This document shows positions 38,117-47,218 of a stretch of 64,000 bases of DNA, piece by piece. The stretch is from NCBI RefSeq assembly GCF_014201805.1, contig NZ_JACHFK010000004.1, forward strand, positions 306,056 to 370,055. Reading direction: 5' to 3'. The notes under the pieces were generated by a model, which did no database searches, was not told the DNA's origin, and saw only the letters and a list, made by a program, of their open reading frames with translations. Source of the DNA: Deinococcus metalli. GTDB taxonomy: Bacteria; Deinococcota; Deinococci; Deinococcales; Deinococcaceae. The position numbers were made by a program, and so were the translations under genes. The stretch's first letter is position 1, and each line of letters opens with the position of its first letter.

Positions 38117-39874
38117 ATGCGGCTGAAGGTTCTGGCCTTCGATTACGACGGCACCCTGACGGTGGACGGCACGCTGTCGGACGTGACCTGGGCGGCGCTG
38201 GAGCGGGCCAGGTCGGCCGGGTACGTTCTCCTGCTGGTGACCGGCCGCATTCTGGACCGGCTGCCCGACCGGGTGCGCCACGCGGACCTGTTTGCGGCGA
38301 TCGTGGCGGAGAACGGTGCTGTGGTGTCGTTCTCCGCCCGGCGTTCCGTGGCGCTGCCGTTCGGTCGCCTCCCCCCGGCGCTGGTCGAGGCCCTGATGGC
38401 GCTGGATCAGCCGATCGAGCGGGGACTGGCGCTGGTGGCGACGTGGGAACCGCACAGCTGGGCTGTCGAGGAGGTGCTGCGCCAGGCCGGGGGCGGCGCT
38501 GTGATCGAGTTCAACAAGGGCGCCGTGATGGTGCTGCCGCCCGGCGCCACCAAGGGCGCGGGGTTGCAGTACGCACTGGGAGAACTCGGGTACAGCCTGC
38601 ACAACACGCTGGCGTGCGGCGACGCCGAGAACGACCACAGCATGTTCGTGATGGCCGAGGTGGCGGTGGCGGTGGCGAACGCCAGCGCGTCCGTGCAGGC
38701 GCAGGCGGACGCCGTGATGGCCGGGGCAGCGGACGAGGGCGTCCGAGCGCTGATCGGGGCGCTGCTGGGCGACTCTCCGATGCTGGCGCTGCGCTCGCGG
38801 GTGGACCGTGACCTGCGCCTGGGCGTCGACGCCGCCGGTCAGGCCGTGGCCATTCCCGCCGACCTGCTGGTGGGGGGCACTCTGGGCATCGTGGGTGCGA
38901 GCCGCAGCGGGAAATCCTGGCTGGCAGGTCTGGTGCTCGAGCAGATCTCGGGACTGGGCTATCAGTGCTGTGTGATCGATCCCGAGGGGGATTACCGCAC
39001 GTTGCGCGCCCTGCCGCACGTGCTGGTGCTGGGCGGGGACGAATCGCGCCTGCCGGATGTGGTGACCGTGCTGACGATCCTGGAGTACACCACGGTGAGC
39101 GTGGTGCTGGATTTCTCGCTGTACGCCGCCGGGGCGCGTGACGCGTACGTCGCGGCGCTGCTCCGTGGCCTGCGGGCCCTGCGCCACGCCCGCGGACGGC
39201 CGCACTGGATCCTGATCGATGAACTGCAGAACCTGTGCCAGCAGGAGGGCGGGGAGCTGGCGCACGAGCTGCATCTCGGGGCGCAGGAAGGCGGCCTCGC
39301 GTTCGTCGCGTACCGGCCGTCGCAGTTGCCGGCCGCGCTGCTCTCGGCGGCCGGCAACTGGCTGCTGACGCCGCTGCGGCTGCCCGAGGAACTGGCAACC
39401 ATGGCGGGGGTGCTGACTGCCCAGGGGCAGGACGCCGCGCTGTGCACCGTGTTGCCACAGCTGTCCAGGGGGGACGCCGTGCTGTGCAGCGTCGAGGCGG
39501 ACGCGGTCCGGTGCGCGGCGTTCCGGGCTGTCGGCCGGGCGAGCGCGCATGTCCGCCACCTGCACAAGTACCTGCTGGCCCCGCTGCCAGCCGACAAGCA
39601 ATTCTGCTTCCGGGACGCCCTGGGCCGGGCATGTGGTCAGGCCGCGTCACTGTGGGAATTCCGGGAAGCGCTGCACATGGTCGCTACCGCATCGTTGCAG
39701 TTCCACCTGCTGCGCGGCGACTTCGAGGCGTGGGTAAGCGGCGTCCTGCGGGATGAGCCGCTCGCCGGCCGGCTGCGCAAACTCGCCCATGCCGGCCTGA
39801 CGGGGGAGGTGCTGCGCGGCCAGCTGGTCGAGGTCGTGGACGACCGGTACGCCGAACTTGAACGCCTGACCTGA
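38117..39874 (+). CDS. HAD-family phosphatase fused to a P-loop ATPase
   Basis: A 585-aa fusion. Residues 1-215 are a Cof/SPP-type HAD hydrolase: nucleophile motif AFDYDGTLT at 7-15, VTGR near 42 and GDAENDHSMF near 172. Residues 240-480 are a P-loop ATPase resembling HerA/VirB4-type DNA-translocase or bacterial ATP-binding domains: Walker A GIVGASRSGKSWLAGL near 260 and Walker B HWILIDELQNLCQQ near 363. The last 90 residues (DKQFCFRDALGRACGQAASL ... FHLLRGDFEAWVSGVL) resemble a DUF5752-type small domain. No signal peptide or membrane segments are seen. Its substrate is unknown; a phosphatase switch governing an ATPase is one idea. It sits directly after the replication genes. Confidence 0.82.
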   Translation: MRLKVLAFDYDGTLTVDGTLSDVTWAALERARSAGYVLLLVTGRILDRLPDRVRHADLFAAIVAENGAVVSFSARRSVALPFGRLPPALVEALMALDQPIERGLALVATWEPHSWAVEEVLRQAGGGAVIEFNKGAVMVLPPGATKGAGLQYALGELGYSLHNTLACGDAENDHSMFVMAEVAVAVANASASVQAQADAVMAGAADEGVRALIGALLGDSPMLALRSRVDRDLRLGVDAAGQAVAIPADLLVGGTLGIVGASRSGKSWLAGLVLEQISGLGYQCCVIDPEGDYRTLRALPHVLVLGGDESRLPDVVTVLTILEYTTVSVVLDFSLYAAGARDAYVAALLRGLRALRHARGRPHWILIDELQNLCQQEGGELAHELHLGAQEGGLAFVAYRPSQLPAALLSAAGNWLLTPLRLPEELATMAGVLTAQGQDAALCTVLPQLSRGDAVLCSVEADAVRCAAFRAVGRASAHVRHLHKYLLAPLPADKQFCFRDALGRACGQAASLWEFREALHMVATASLQFHLLRGDFEAWVSGVLRDEPLAGRLRKLAHAGLTGEVLRGQLVEVVDDRYAELERLT

Positions 39875-40010
39875 ACCGGCGCCGTTTCCAACCGTTCGTC
39901 GGTGGCAACGGCGTCGGCCGTGACCTCACCTGACAGGGGGAACCTTCGGGGGTACGGGCGTCGGCGTTCGTGCAACGAGCCCTCAACGGTGCCTGCCGCA
40001 TGCTCGGCCC

Positions 40011-40529
40011 ATGACCCCTGTTCCGACCATCGTGGATGCCGGCGTCTCGCTGGCGGCGACCATCGTCGACGATGCCACCCTGTACCGCTCCGGCCAGGCG
40101 CTGCTGGCCCTGTCCAGCGCGCCCGGGCGGCGCAACCTGCGGCTGTCTCGCCAGCATGACCGCTGGGACGTGTACGGCCTGAGCGCCTCGACCACCCAGT
40201 TCGCGCCGCCCACGCTGAGCCTGGACGCGGGTCTAAGCCACCGCGCGCACCTGCATGCGCTGCTCCTGGCACCGCTGGCTGTGGAGATGCCGCAGTTCGC
40301 CCTGGACTCGACCCCCCGCACCACGTATGCGGTGCAGCGCGAGGGACTGCCTGTGTTGTTCATGGCCATCCGGACGCTGGCCGCGGCCCTGGACAGCCAG
40401 GAGAGCGCGGAACAGGGTCCGTGGTGGGGACGCCGGGCGCGGCGGGCAGAAGCGGCCCAGCAGCTCGGTGCGGCCTTGCAGGGCCTGCGGAGTGCCGCGG
40501 CGCAGGTCAACCTGATTCGCATGCAGTGA
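40011..40529 (+). CDS. Hypothetical protein, 172 aa
   Basis: Not recognised. ATG at 40011 (MTPVPTIVDAGVSLAATIVD). The protein looks cytoplasmic, with beta-strand-rich first half (NLRLSRQHDRWDVYGLSAST) and a helical C-terminal third (RARRAEAAQQLGAALQGLRS). No cysteine or clear active-site motif is seen. It lies 136 bases after the HAD-ATPase gene on the same strand. A longer antisense frame covers the same DNA, but its composition is that of a shadow. Confidence 0.5.
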   Translation: MTPVPTIVDAGVSLAATIVDDATLYRSGQALLALSSAPGRRNLRLSRQHDRWDVYGLSASTTQFAPPTLSLDAGLSHRAHLHALLLAPLAVEMPQFALDSTPRTTYAVQREGLPVLFMAIRTLAAALDSQESAEQGPWWGRRARRAEAAQQLGAALQGLRSAAAQVNLIRMQ

Positions 40530-40848
40530 AGCTCGCAGCGGTCGCCCAGCGTGACGGGCCGCAGACTCCGCCCCAAAGCGGTTTCCATTGAATCTGCTCA
40601 GACGACGCCATGCCTCAAGTCGGCCTTCACCGCTTCAGGACGCCTGGCAGCGGCACGCCCCCGGTGCTGGACATGAAGTGCGCGGTCAGATGGCAGGGCC
40701 GTGAACGCCTGCTCATGCGTTTCGAGAACTGAGACAGCGCTCCGCCAATCTCGTTTCACTCCCTGCTGTCCCTGCTGTTCAGCGTGCGGCGCACCATGGG
40801 GTCGTTCGGCACCAGCCGGGCCAAGACGCTATTCAAGGAGGATGCACC
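40530..40848. other. Intergenic region before the KGG-motif gene
   Basis: About 320 bases with no supported gene. The last 15 bases contain CAAGGAGG, the ribosome binding site of the next gene. Confidence 0.45.
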
Positions 40849-41253
40849 ATGACTGGGAATTCGAACGGCAAGGGCGGTAACTCGAACAGCGGTGGCGGAA
40901 ACGGCTCCAGCGGCGGCGGAAACAACTCGAACAGTGGTGGCGGGAACAACGGCGGCGGCGGCGAAGGCCGCGGCTTCGCCGGGATGGACCCTGAACGGCA
41001 GCGCGAAATCGCCGCAGAAGGCGGCCGCGCGGCCCACGCGAGCGGCAACGCGCACGAGTTCACCAGCGAGGAAGCCCGTGAAGCAGGCCGTCACAGCCAC
41101 GACAACGACGGCAAGAGCGGCGGTGGCAGCAGCGGCGGCCAGGGTGGCAGTGGCGGCAGCGGCGGTGGCGGCCAGGGCGGCGGCAGCGGCCAGCGTGGCG
41201 GCAGCAGCGAACAGCACGCCGAAGCCGGACGCCAGAGCCACAAGAACGACTGA
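40849..41253 (+). CDS. KGG-motif, glycine/asparagine/serine-rich stress protein
   Basis: A 134-aa protein with an AAGGAGG Shine-Dalgarno element nine bases before the ATG. Two low-complexity Gly/Ser/Asn segments (about 1-42 and 83-120) flank KGG-type stress-repeat motifs: GRGFAGMDPERQREIAAEGG, then ASGNAHEFTSEEAREAGRHS, and a final partial copy at the C-terminus (EQHAEAGRQSHKND). Proteins of this type are small, hydrophilic, heat-stable and induced by stress. It begins a block of stress-like genes reaching to 46421. Confidence 0.85.
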   Translation: MTGNSNGKGGNSNSGGGNGSSGGGNNSNSGGGNNGGGGEGRGFAGMDPERQREIAAEGGRAAHASGNAHEFTSEEAREAGRHSHDNDGKSGGGSSGGQGGSGGSGGGGQGGGSGQRGGSSEQHAEAGRQSHKND

Positions 41254-41511
41254 GCGGCGTGGCCGCAGGTCGTGGAGGCTGAGCGCCGACCACGTCTGCG
41301 CCGGACGTTTCCTCAATTCCTGAACAGGTGTGGGCAGGACCGTGCTCAGTCGAGACTCTTCTCGACCGGGCACGGCCTCTGTGTGGGCCGGCCGGCGGCG
41401 TCCTGGATCACCGCAGTGCGTGTTTCCTCGGGACGATGGCATGCAGTGTCGGGGCCAGCATCGGAAGCAGTCCAATGCCGGCCCCAGCAGTCCGGTGAGC
41501 GGCCGCAGTGC

Positions 41512-42561
41512 TCAGGGCTGGGCGTGACCGCCGTTGACGCCGTACACCTGGCCAGTGGCGTAGCTGGACTCCTGGGACGCCAAGGTCACGTACGCGGCAG
41601 CCAGCTCGGCCGGCTGGCCCGCGCGGCCGATCGGCGTGTCGGCGCCGAACTGCGGCAACTTGGCGGGGTCCTGGCCGCCGCTGGGTTGCAGGGGCGTCCA
41701 GATGGGTCCGGGCGCCACGGCGTTCACGCGGATGCCCCGGGGAATCAGCTGCTTAGAGAGCAGCTTGGTGAAGGCGACCTGTGCCGCCTTGGTCTGCGCG
41801 TAGTCCAGCAGGTTCGGCGACGGATCGTACGCCTGCTCGCTGGCCGTGACGATGATGCACGCGCCGGGCTGAAAGTGCGGCACAGCCGCTTTGGTGATCC
41901 AGAACATGGCATACAGGTTCGTCTTCAGCGTCCAGTCGAACAGTTCGGTGGTCAGGTCGAGGATGGACGGCACCTGGTGCTGCCGGGCAGCGTTGCTGAC
42001 CAGAATATCCAGCCCGCCCAGGCCCTGCACCGCCCGAGCGACGAGCTGCTGGCAGAAGGCCTCACTGCGGATGTCGCCGGGGATGGCGAGTGCCTTGCGT
42101 CCGGCCGCGCGGATCAGGGCGATGACCTCCTGGGCGTCGCTTTCCTCTGCAGGCAGGTAGTTGATGGCGACGTCCGCTCCTTCACGCGCGTACGCGATGG
42201 CGACTGCCCGGCCAATGCCGCTGTCGCCGCCGGTGATCAGCGCCTTGCGGCCGGTCAGGCGGCCGCTGCCCTGGTAAGAGGTCTCGCCGTGGTCAGGGCG
42301 GGGCGTCATGTGACTGGTCAGGCCCGGCCACGGCTGGCTCTGCTTCGGAAACGGCGGCCGAGGATACTGAGTGGTCGGATCGCGCTTGATGGACTGGGCG
42401 GGTTGGCGGATGCCAGTGCCCGGGGTGACGGCGCCGCCTTGCAGGGCCAGCGCGGGCGAGGCGAAGGTCGCGGCCAGTCCTGTGCCGATCTTGCCCAGAA
42501 CCCGGCGGCGGGTCGTGCTGGAAGATTCGGTCGCGGCGGTGTCGCTGGGATCGTGCGGCAT
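41512..42561 (-). CDS. SDR-family oxidoreductase with Tat-like N-terminus
   Basis: A 349-aa short-chain dehydrogenase with an AGGAG element seven bases before the ATG at 42561. The first 50 residues contain [20 protein letters not shown] followed by PALAL, which looks like a twin-arginine signal and would export the folded enzyme. The catalytic core follows: NAD(P)-binding [28 protein letters not shown], serine in [10 protein letters not shown], and active-site [10 protein letters not shown] (Tyr/Lys). The C-terminal pattern [13 protein letters not shown] is shared with the SDR at 45528-46421, its likely paralogue. The substrate is unknown. Confidence 0.85.
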   Translation of the reverse strand: MPHDPSDTAATESSSTTRRRVLGKIGTGLAATFASPALALQGGAVTPGTGIRQPAQSIKRDPTTQYPRPPFPKQSQPWPGLTSHMTPRPDHGETSYQGSGRLTGRKALITGGDSGIGRAVAIAYAREGADVAINYLPAEESDAQEVIALIRAAGRKALAIPGDIRSEAFCQQLVARAVQGLGGLDILVSNAARQHQVPSILDLTTELFDWTLKTNLYAMFWITKAAVPHFQPGACIIVTASEQAYDPSPNLLDYAQTKAAQVAFTKLLSKQLIPRGIRVNAVAPGPIWTPLQPSGGQDPAKLPQFGADTPIGRAGQPAELAAAYVTLASQESSYATGQVYGVNGGHAQP

Positions 42562-42706
42562 GGTGGTCTCCTGGCGTTCGGGTGAGGGGGCGAGGACCTG
42601 CGGCCGGTACATCAATCCGCCCCCGTCGGAGTCATAACCGGTGATCCGGATAGACGGGGGCGGAGCGGACCTCCGCTGTGGTGGGAGGCGTGAACGTGGA
42701 GGCTGG

Positions 42707-43648
42707 TCAGTGGGTGCGGCTCACCTGGCCGTCCAGACCCTGACCCGGCTTGGGGCGGTCAGCACCCATCCCGCCACCGAGGGTAGCGAAGCCCAGGATC
42801 AGGCCCAGCGCCAGCAGGAAGCTCCACCCCGCCGTCGTCGCCGTCTGCCGCGCGATCCGTTCCGTCGCCGCCGCCGTGTCCAGGGCCTGCTGCTTGAGTT
42901 CCGTCGCCCGCGCACTGATCGCCTGCGCCGTCTGCTGCGCCTGCGCCTGGCTCAGCCCCTGACGCTGCAGCCGGCTCACGAACTCCGGTCCCGACAGCGC
43001 CCCCGTGATCGCGTCCACCCGCTTCGTGACCACCTGGCCCAGGTTGGTCAGGTCCCCGAGGTTCTTCCCGATGTCGTTGCTGGCCCGCCGGATGATCCCA
43101 CTCACCACCCGCGTCGCCGCCGTGGCCTGCTGATCACTCAGTTCCGGCGCGCCGTCGGCGATCAGCTGTCCGATCTCCTGATCGTCCAGGCCGTTCACGA
43201 TGTTCTGCACCGGGTCACTCTGCAGCGCGCCAGTGTTCGCGGCGGCGCTGCCTGCGGCAGCGGCGCCACTCGCGGCGGTGCCGACGACGTTGCCGATGAC
43301 CGTGCTGGCGGTGCGGTAGCCGGCGGTCAGGGCGTTGCTCAGGACCAGGGTGGTGAGCACCGCCAGCAGGCAGCCGGTGATCAGGCCGTTGAAGCGGCCC
43401 TGGGCAGGGGTGAGGTAGCCGGCCGCGCGGGCGGCGGTCAGGCCGGCCAGGACGCTGGAGATGGCGATGGACAGGGCGAGCCACACGACGGTGCCGATGG
43501 CGAGGTTACCGAAGGAGTTGGCACCGGCGCCGAAGACGACGCCGAGGGCGCTGAGCGACAGCTGGGTCACGACGCCCACCGCCAGTCCCGCAATCACTCC
43601 CGTCCAGTTGATCCGGCTCAGCACAGTGCCATGGTCCACCAGGGTCAC
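42707..43648 (-). CDS. Hypothetical membrane protein with long central coil
   Basis: A 313-aa protein. Three to four helices lie in the first 130 residues ([60 protein letters not shown]). An amphipathic helical region of about 140 residues ([20 protein letters not shown] ... [20 protein letters not shown]) follows, with a final helix near 275-300. The family is unknown to me. Its start overlaps the stop of the next upstream gene (43645), so it is co-transcribed with the helical protein and DUF2382 genes. Confidence 0.75.
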   Translation of the reverse strand: MTLVDHGTVLSRINWTGVIAGLAVGVVTQLSLSALGVVFGAGANSFGNLAIGTVVWLALSIAISSVLAGLTAARAAGYLTPAQGRFNGLITGCLLAVLTTLVLSNALTAGYRTASTVIGNVVGTAASGAAAAGSAAANTGALQSDPVQNIVNGLDDQEIGQLIADGAPELSDQQATAATRVVSGIIRRASNDIGKNLGDLTNLGQVVTKRVDAITGALSGPEFVSRLQRQGLSQAQAQQTAQAISARATELKQQALDTAAATERIARQTATTAGWSFLLALGLILGFATLGGGMGADRPKPGQGLDGQVSRTH

Positions 43649-44154
43649 GAAGAACCCTCCCCGCGCTGGGTCCGGACGCCGTCGCCCGCAGGCTGGGACG
43701 GGGCCGTGGCGTTCTGCGTGGTGTCCTTGGCGCTGCCCATCGCCTTCTCGCCGGCGCGCTGGGCTTCCCCTCCCGCACGCTGGAAGGCCTCGACCGGACT
43801 GCGGCCCTGGCCGACATCGCTGGCGCCGTCCTTCACGGCGTCGCCTGCGCGCTTCGCGTTGCCCTGCATGCCAGGATTGAGGCGGCCCATCAGGTCCTGC
43901 ACTCGGTCACGGACGGCGGGACTGCTGCGGTACGCGGCGTAGCCCCCACCGATCAGCAGCACCAGACCCCACGGGAAGCCGCCGGACCGGCGGCGCTTCA
44001 CGTCGCGTTTCAGGAGCCGGAGGTCGTGCTGCTGGGCGTGCAGCAGGTCGAGGAGCTGCTCCTGGGAGCGCTGCAGTTTCATGGCGAGGTGGCGGTCCCC
44101 CAGGTGGCGGGCTTCGGCGGCGGCCTGCTGGGCCTTGACGTCCATCGTGGTCAT
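43645..44154 (-). CDS. Hypothetical membrane-anchored helical protein, 169 aa
   Basis: The N-terminus is a coiled-coil-like helix (QAAAEARHLGDRHLAMKLQR ... DLRLLKRDVKRRRS). A single membrane segment GFPWGLVLLIGGGYAAY follows, then a hydrophilic Gly/Ala/Gln-rich tail with SAKDTTQN-type segments reminiscent of stress-associated LEA-like sequences. It overlaps the 44151-44573 gene by four bases at its start and the 42707 gene at its stop. Confidence 0.7.
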   Translation of the reverse strand: MTTMDVKAQQAAAEARHLGDRHLAMKLQRSQEQLLDLLHAQQHDLRLLKRDVKRRRSGGFPWGLVLLIGGGYAAYRSSPAVRDRVQDLMGRLNPGMQGNAKRAGDAVKDGASDVGQGRSPVEAFQRAGGEAQRAGEKAMGSAKDTTQNATAPSQPAGDGVRTQRGEGSS

Positions 44155-44573
44155 GGTGGGTCTCCTTCCGTGGGCAGCTGGTTCACGACCAGTTCCTCGT
44201 ATGCGAGTTCGACGTCGGCGGTGTACGGCCGGATGTGGCGGTCTTTGCCGAGGTGGACTTCCTGGGTCACCACCACCTCCTTGCCAGGGAGGGCGGTCTC
44301 GCGGTACAGCACGATCTCGCGCGTTTCGCCCGGCGCCAGCGCCGCACCGTCGACCAGCACCGCCGGACCACCGGGCGCGGCCGTGATCACCAGCACCTCG
44401 GTGACGAGTTCCAGCTGCACGACTTCCGTCCGGACGCGGCGTTCGCGCCGCACCGTGGCGTGGGCGTAGACCTCGCGGCGCTTCTCGACGTTCAGCACCT
44501 CCTCGCGCAGCTCGATGAGCTGGCGTTCGGGAGCTGCGTCCGGGTCCGGCGGGAGGGCGGTGTCGTCGGGCAT
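44151..44573 (-). CDS. DUF2382-domain protein, 140 aa
   Basis: A compact protein made mostly of one DUF2382 (YsnF/AvaK-type) unit: LIELREEVLNVEKRREVYAH then REIVLYRETALPGKEVVVTQ and EEVHLGKD-type strands. DUF2382 proteins are linked to general stress. Its start is only seven bases below the stop of the larger DUF2382 gene at 44580, and it overlaps the next gene. The group is a single stress operon. Confidence 0.78.
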   Translation of the reverse strand: MPDDTALPPDPDAAPERQLIELREEVLNVEKRREVYAHATVRRERRVRTEVVQLELVTEVLVITAAPGGPAVLVDGAALAPGETREIVLYRETALPGKEVVVTQEVHLGKDRHIRPYTADVELAYEELVVNQLPTEGDPP

Positions 44574-44579
44574 GGGCGC

Positions 44580-45482
44580 TCAGCGGCGCTCTGCCGCGCC
44601 GTCGGTGGTGGCCGTGGCCGTATCGTCCGCGGTGATGGCCCGCCCGTCGGTGGCCGTGCGGGGCGTCTCGCCGTCCAGGACCACGTCGCCGGTCTTGGTG
44701 ACGTCCAGCACTTCGCGGCCCACGGTATCGCTGAGCGTCTGCTGCTCGGTCACGGTGCGCTTGCCGATCTCCACTTCCTCGGTGACGAAGGCCTGCTTGT
44801 TCAGCTGGGCCGTTTCTGCTTCTAGGTCCACCCGCACCGTTTCGCTGGCGTCACCCAGGCGAACCGTGCCATCCACCGGACGCGGCTCGCTCACCGGCGT
44901 GCGCTCGATCACGAGTTCCTCGTGCTCCAGGCCCACGTTGACGTTCTCGGTGCGCGTCTCGACACGCTTGCCGATCTCCACGCTGCCCGCCACCGCACGC
45001 TGCTTGTTCACCTGCAGGCGTTCCTCGAGGAGCCGCAGCCGCTGCGGGGTCTTGTACATCGTGTCGGCCGCGTCGTGGTCACGGTAGTCGTACTGACCGC
45101 CGGGCATGGACACCAGCGGCACCGTCTCGGCCGAGCCGCGCAGGACGCGCTCGTCGGCGACCTGGGTGTCGTAGGTGTACTCCTGGCCCTCGTGGTACGC
45201 GCTCATGGCCTTGACCTGATCCTTGGTCATGGAGTCCACATACACGCCGTCGTCCTCGATGCGGGCCAGGCCGACTGGCACGAGCACCTCCTTGGCGGAG
45301 AACCACCCGCCGACGTCCAGGATCAGGTAGCGCAGGCGGCCGCCGTCCTCGCTCAGGGCGCCGCGCACGGTGCCGACCTTGTCGTTGCCGGCATACGCGG
45401 GCAGGCCCGTGGGGTCGAAGACGCCGCTCAGGTCGTAGTTGTGGTCGCGGACAAGCTGGGACAAAGGAATCAGGGTGGCCAT
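44580..45482 (-). CDS. PRC-barrel and DUF2382 stress protein
   Basis: A 300-aa soluble protein. Residues 1-110 are a PRC-barrel ([20 protein letters not shown] ... [20 protein letters not shown]). Residues 140-275 carry DUF2382-type repeats ([49 protein letters not shown]). Such proteins occur with general-stress dehydrogenases in Deinococcus and other bacteria. It is first in the 45482-to-42707 operon; the SDR at 45528 lies just upstream, 46 bases away on the same strand, and may be co-transcribed. Confidence 0.85.
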   Translation of the reverse strand: MATLIPLSQLVRDHNYDLSGVFDPTGLPAYAGNDKVGTVRGALSEDGGRLRYLILDVGGWFSAKEVLVPVGLARIEDDGVYVDSMTKDQVKAMSAYHEGQEYTYDTQVADERVLRGSAETVPLVSMPGGQYDYRDHDAADTMYKTPQRLRLLEERLQVNKQRAVAGSVEIGKRVETRTENVNVGLEHEELVIERTPVSEPRPVDGTVRLGDASETVRVDLEAETAQLNKQAFVTEEVEIGKRTVTEQQTLSDTVGREVLDVTKTGDVVLDGETPRTATDGRAITADDTATATTDGAAERR

Positions 45483-45527
45483 CGGGTCTCTCCTTGTGGG
45501 GTGCTTCTGGGGGGCGGGGTGGTGGGG

Positions 45528-46421
45528 TCAGCCGTTCACGACGTCGCCGCCGTTCGGGTGGATAACCTGACCGGTGATGTAGGCGCCGTCGTCGCTGGCC
45601 AGGAAGACGTAGGCCGGGGCCACGTCCGCCGGCTGCCCCAGCCGCTCGAGTGGCGTGGACTGGCCGTGCTCCTCGACGCGTTTCTCGTCGAAGGTGCTGG
45701 GAATCAGGGGCGTCCAGATCGGGCCGGGCGCGACCGCATTCACGCGCACGCCGCGCTTGGCGAGGTTGCCGCTCAGGCTGCGCGTGAAGGCGACGATGGC
45801 GCCCTTGGTGCTGGAGTAGTCCAGCAGCTGCGGGCTGCCCTTGTACGCGGTCACGCTGGTGGTGTTGATGATCGCGTCGCCCCGCCGGAGGTGCGGCAGG
45901 GCGGCCTGGGTGAGGTAGAACATCGCGAAGATGTTGGTGCGGAAGGTGCGTTCGAGCTGCTCGGGCGTGATGTCGGTGAGGTCCTCCTGCGGGTGCTGCT
46001 CGGCCGCGTTGTTCACCAGGATGTTGAGGCCCCCCAGGTCGCGGACCGTGCCTTCGACGGCGTCCCGGCAGAACGCCGGATCACCGATGTCGCCGGCCAG
46101 CAGCACGCAGCGGCGGCCCACGTCTTCGACCATCTGCCGGGTCGCGCGGGCGTCCTCGTGCTCGTCGAGGTACGCGACAGCGACGTCGGCGCCCTCATGG
46201 GCGAAATGGACAGCGACAGCGCGTCCGATGCCGCTGTCGCCCCCGGTGATCAGGGCGACCTTGCCCTCGAGCTTCCCGCTGCCCCGGTAGGACTCGCGGA
46301 TGACGATGGGCGCAAGCTGCATCTGCGCTTCGCTGCCGGGTTCCCGCTGCTGCGTTTCGGGTGGGGGGCTGGTCGGGAACTGCGAGACGGGCGCACGTTC
46401 GGGCGCGGTGGAATCAGCCAT
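45528..46421 (-). CDS. SDR-family general-stress oxidoreductase
   Basis: A 297-aa cytoplasmic short-chain dehydrogenase resembling the general stress protein 39 group. AGGAGG lies five bases before the ATG at 46421. It has [20 protein letters not shown] (NADP-binding), NILVNNAAEQHP, catalytic serine in AIINTTSVTAY and LLDYSSTKGA, and ends GQVIHPNGGDVVNG. It is related to the Tat-tagged SDR at 41512 but has no export signal. The frame extends upstream to 46523, but the Shine-Dalgarno element favours 46421. Confidence 0.9.
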   Translation of the reverse strand: MADSTAPERAPVSQFPTSPPPETQQREPGSEAQMQLAPIVIRESYRGSGKLEGKVALITGGDSGIGRAVAVHFAHEGADVAVAYLDEHEDARATRQMVEDVGRRCVLLAGDIGDPAFCRDAVEGTVRDLGGLNILVNNAAEQHPQEDLTDITPEQLERTFRTNIFAMFYLTQAALPHLRRGDAIINTTSVTAYKGSPQLLDYSSTKGAIVAFTRSLSGNLAKRGVRVNAVAPGPIWTPLIPSTFDEKRVEEHGQSTPLERLGQPADVAPAYVFLASDDGAYITGQVIHPNGGDVVNG

Positions 46422-47218
46422 GACGTCCTCCTGAAGGGGAATGGCCGCGTCGCCGGCATCCGGAGTGCCGGCGGCGCTGCCGTGTGCCCCAGTGTGTTCG
46501 GACGGGTGGGAGCGCGCGCCCACGCCGCTTCAAGGCGGGCAGAGGCTCCGCTTACGTGGCCGTCCGGTTGCCTAAAGCGGCGTTCACGCGCCCGCCCGTC
46601 CAGACCGCGCGAACGGACGGCGCCGCGCCAGTGCACGCGGAAAAGTGCCCGGCCACTGGGCGCCGCGCGCCGCCACACGGTCCGCACTTTCCGGTCCGGT
46701 GCTTGTGCGGGGAGGTCAGCCCGCAGATCAAGCTGGAGCTTTACGGTTTTCCCAGGATGCCGGGTCAAGAGCATTGCAGGACGTCACGAAGGCGTCCTGC
46801 TGGTCACGACGGTGGCACCTGGGACCAGGAGGGCAAGCTGCATGATCCGGGCGTGTCGCTCAAAAGGCCCCTGAGCGTGGGTTCAGGACCTGATCTATCG
46901 CTGCTGACCGTCGTGCCCTCGACTTGGTCGGTGAGCTGGTCCGGCTGGAGGGTGACAGCGACCTATGGAGACGCCATCCGCGTCTGGATTTACGGAGGTG
47001 AAAACCACCGTGTGCTGGTCGCGGTTTCTCTGCGTCCCGGTCGCGCGGGGGAATCGGTGGCAGAGTCAGACAGCGCAGCCCTTCACCGCAATCTGCGCTG
47101 GTCCTGACCTCTCCGCGGCGGTGACCTGACCCCGGCCCCTTGCTTCAACCTGTGCGCCCGGAGTCGAACATGACGAACGCGCCCATCGGGAGGGCGCGTC
47201 CGTCGATGGTGCGGTCTG
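46422..47218. other. Long intergenic region
   Basis: About 800 bases without a confident gene. One plus-strand frame from a GTG at 46853 to 47107 would encode 84 residues (ending SAALHRNLRWS), but it has no ribosome binding site. The right end holds a hairpin after the 47219 gene, listed separately. The left end should hold the promoter for the stress operon. Confidence 0.4.
47177..47199 (-). terminator. Hairpin after the 47219 lipoprotein gene
   Basis: ACGCGCCC (47177-47184) and GGGCGCGT (47192-47199) pair with a 7-nt loop, 20 bases past the stop of the minus-strand lipoprotein gene. There is only a weak T stretch after it. Confidence 0.5.

Noticed and set aside
37784..39601. Minus-strand frame of 605 codons over the HAD-ATPase gene
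   Set aside because: Shadow of a gene with catalytic motifs; no domain of its own.
39983..40588. Minus-strand frame of 201 codons over the 172-aa gene
   Set aside because: Less protein-like than the plus-strand frame and lacking a sensible start.
46484..47107. A 207-codon plus-strand frame in the long intergenic gap
   Set aside because: First two thirds are Arg/Pro-rich and unlike a protein; only the last 84 codons are plausible and there is no ribosome binding site.
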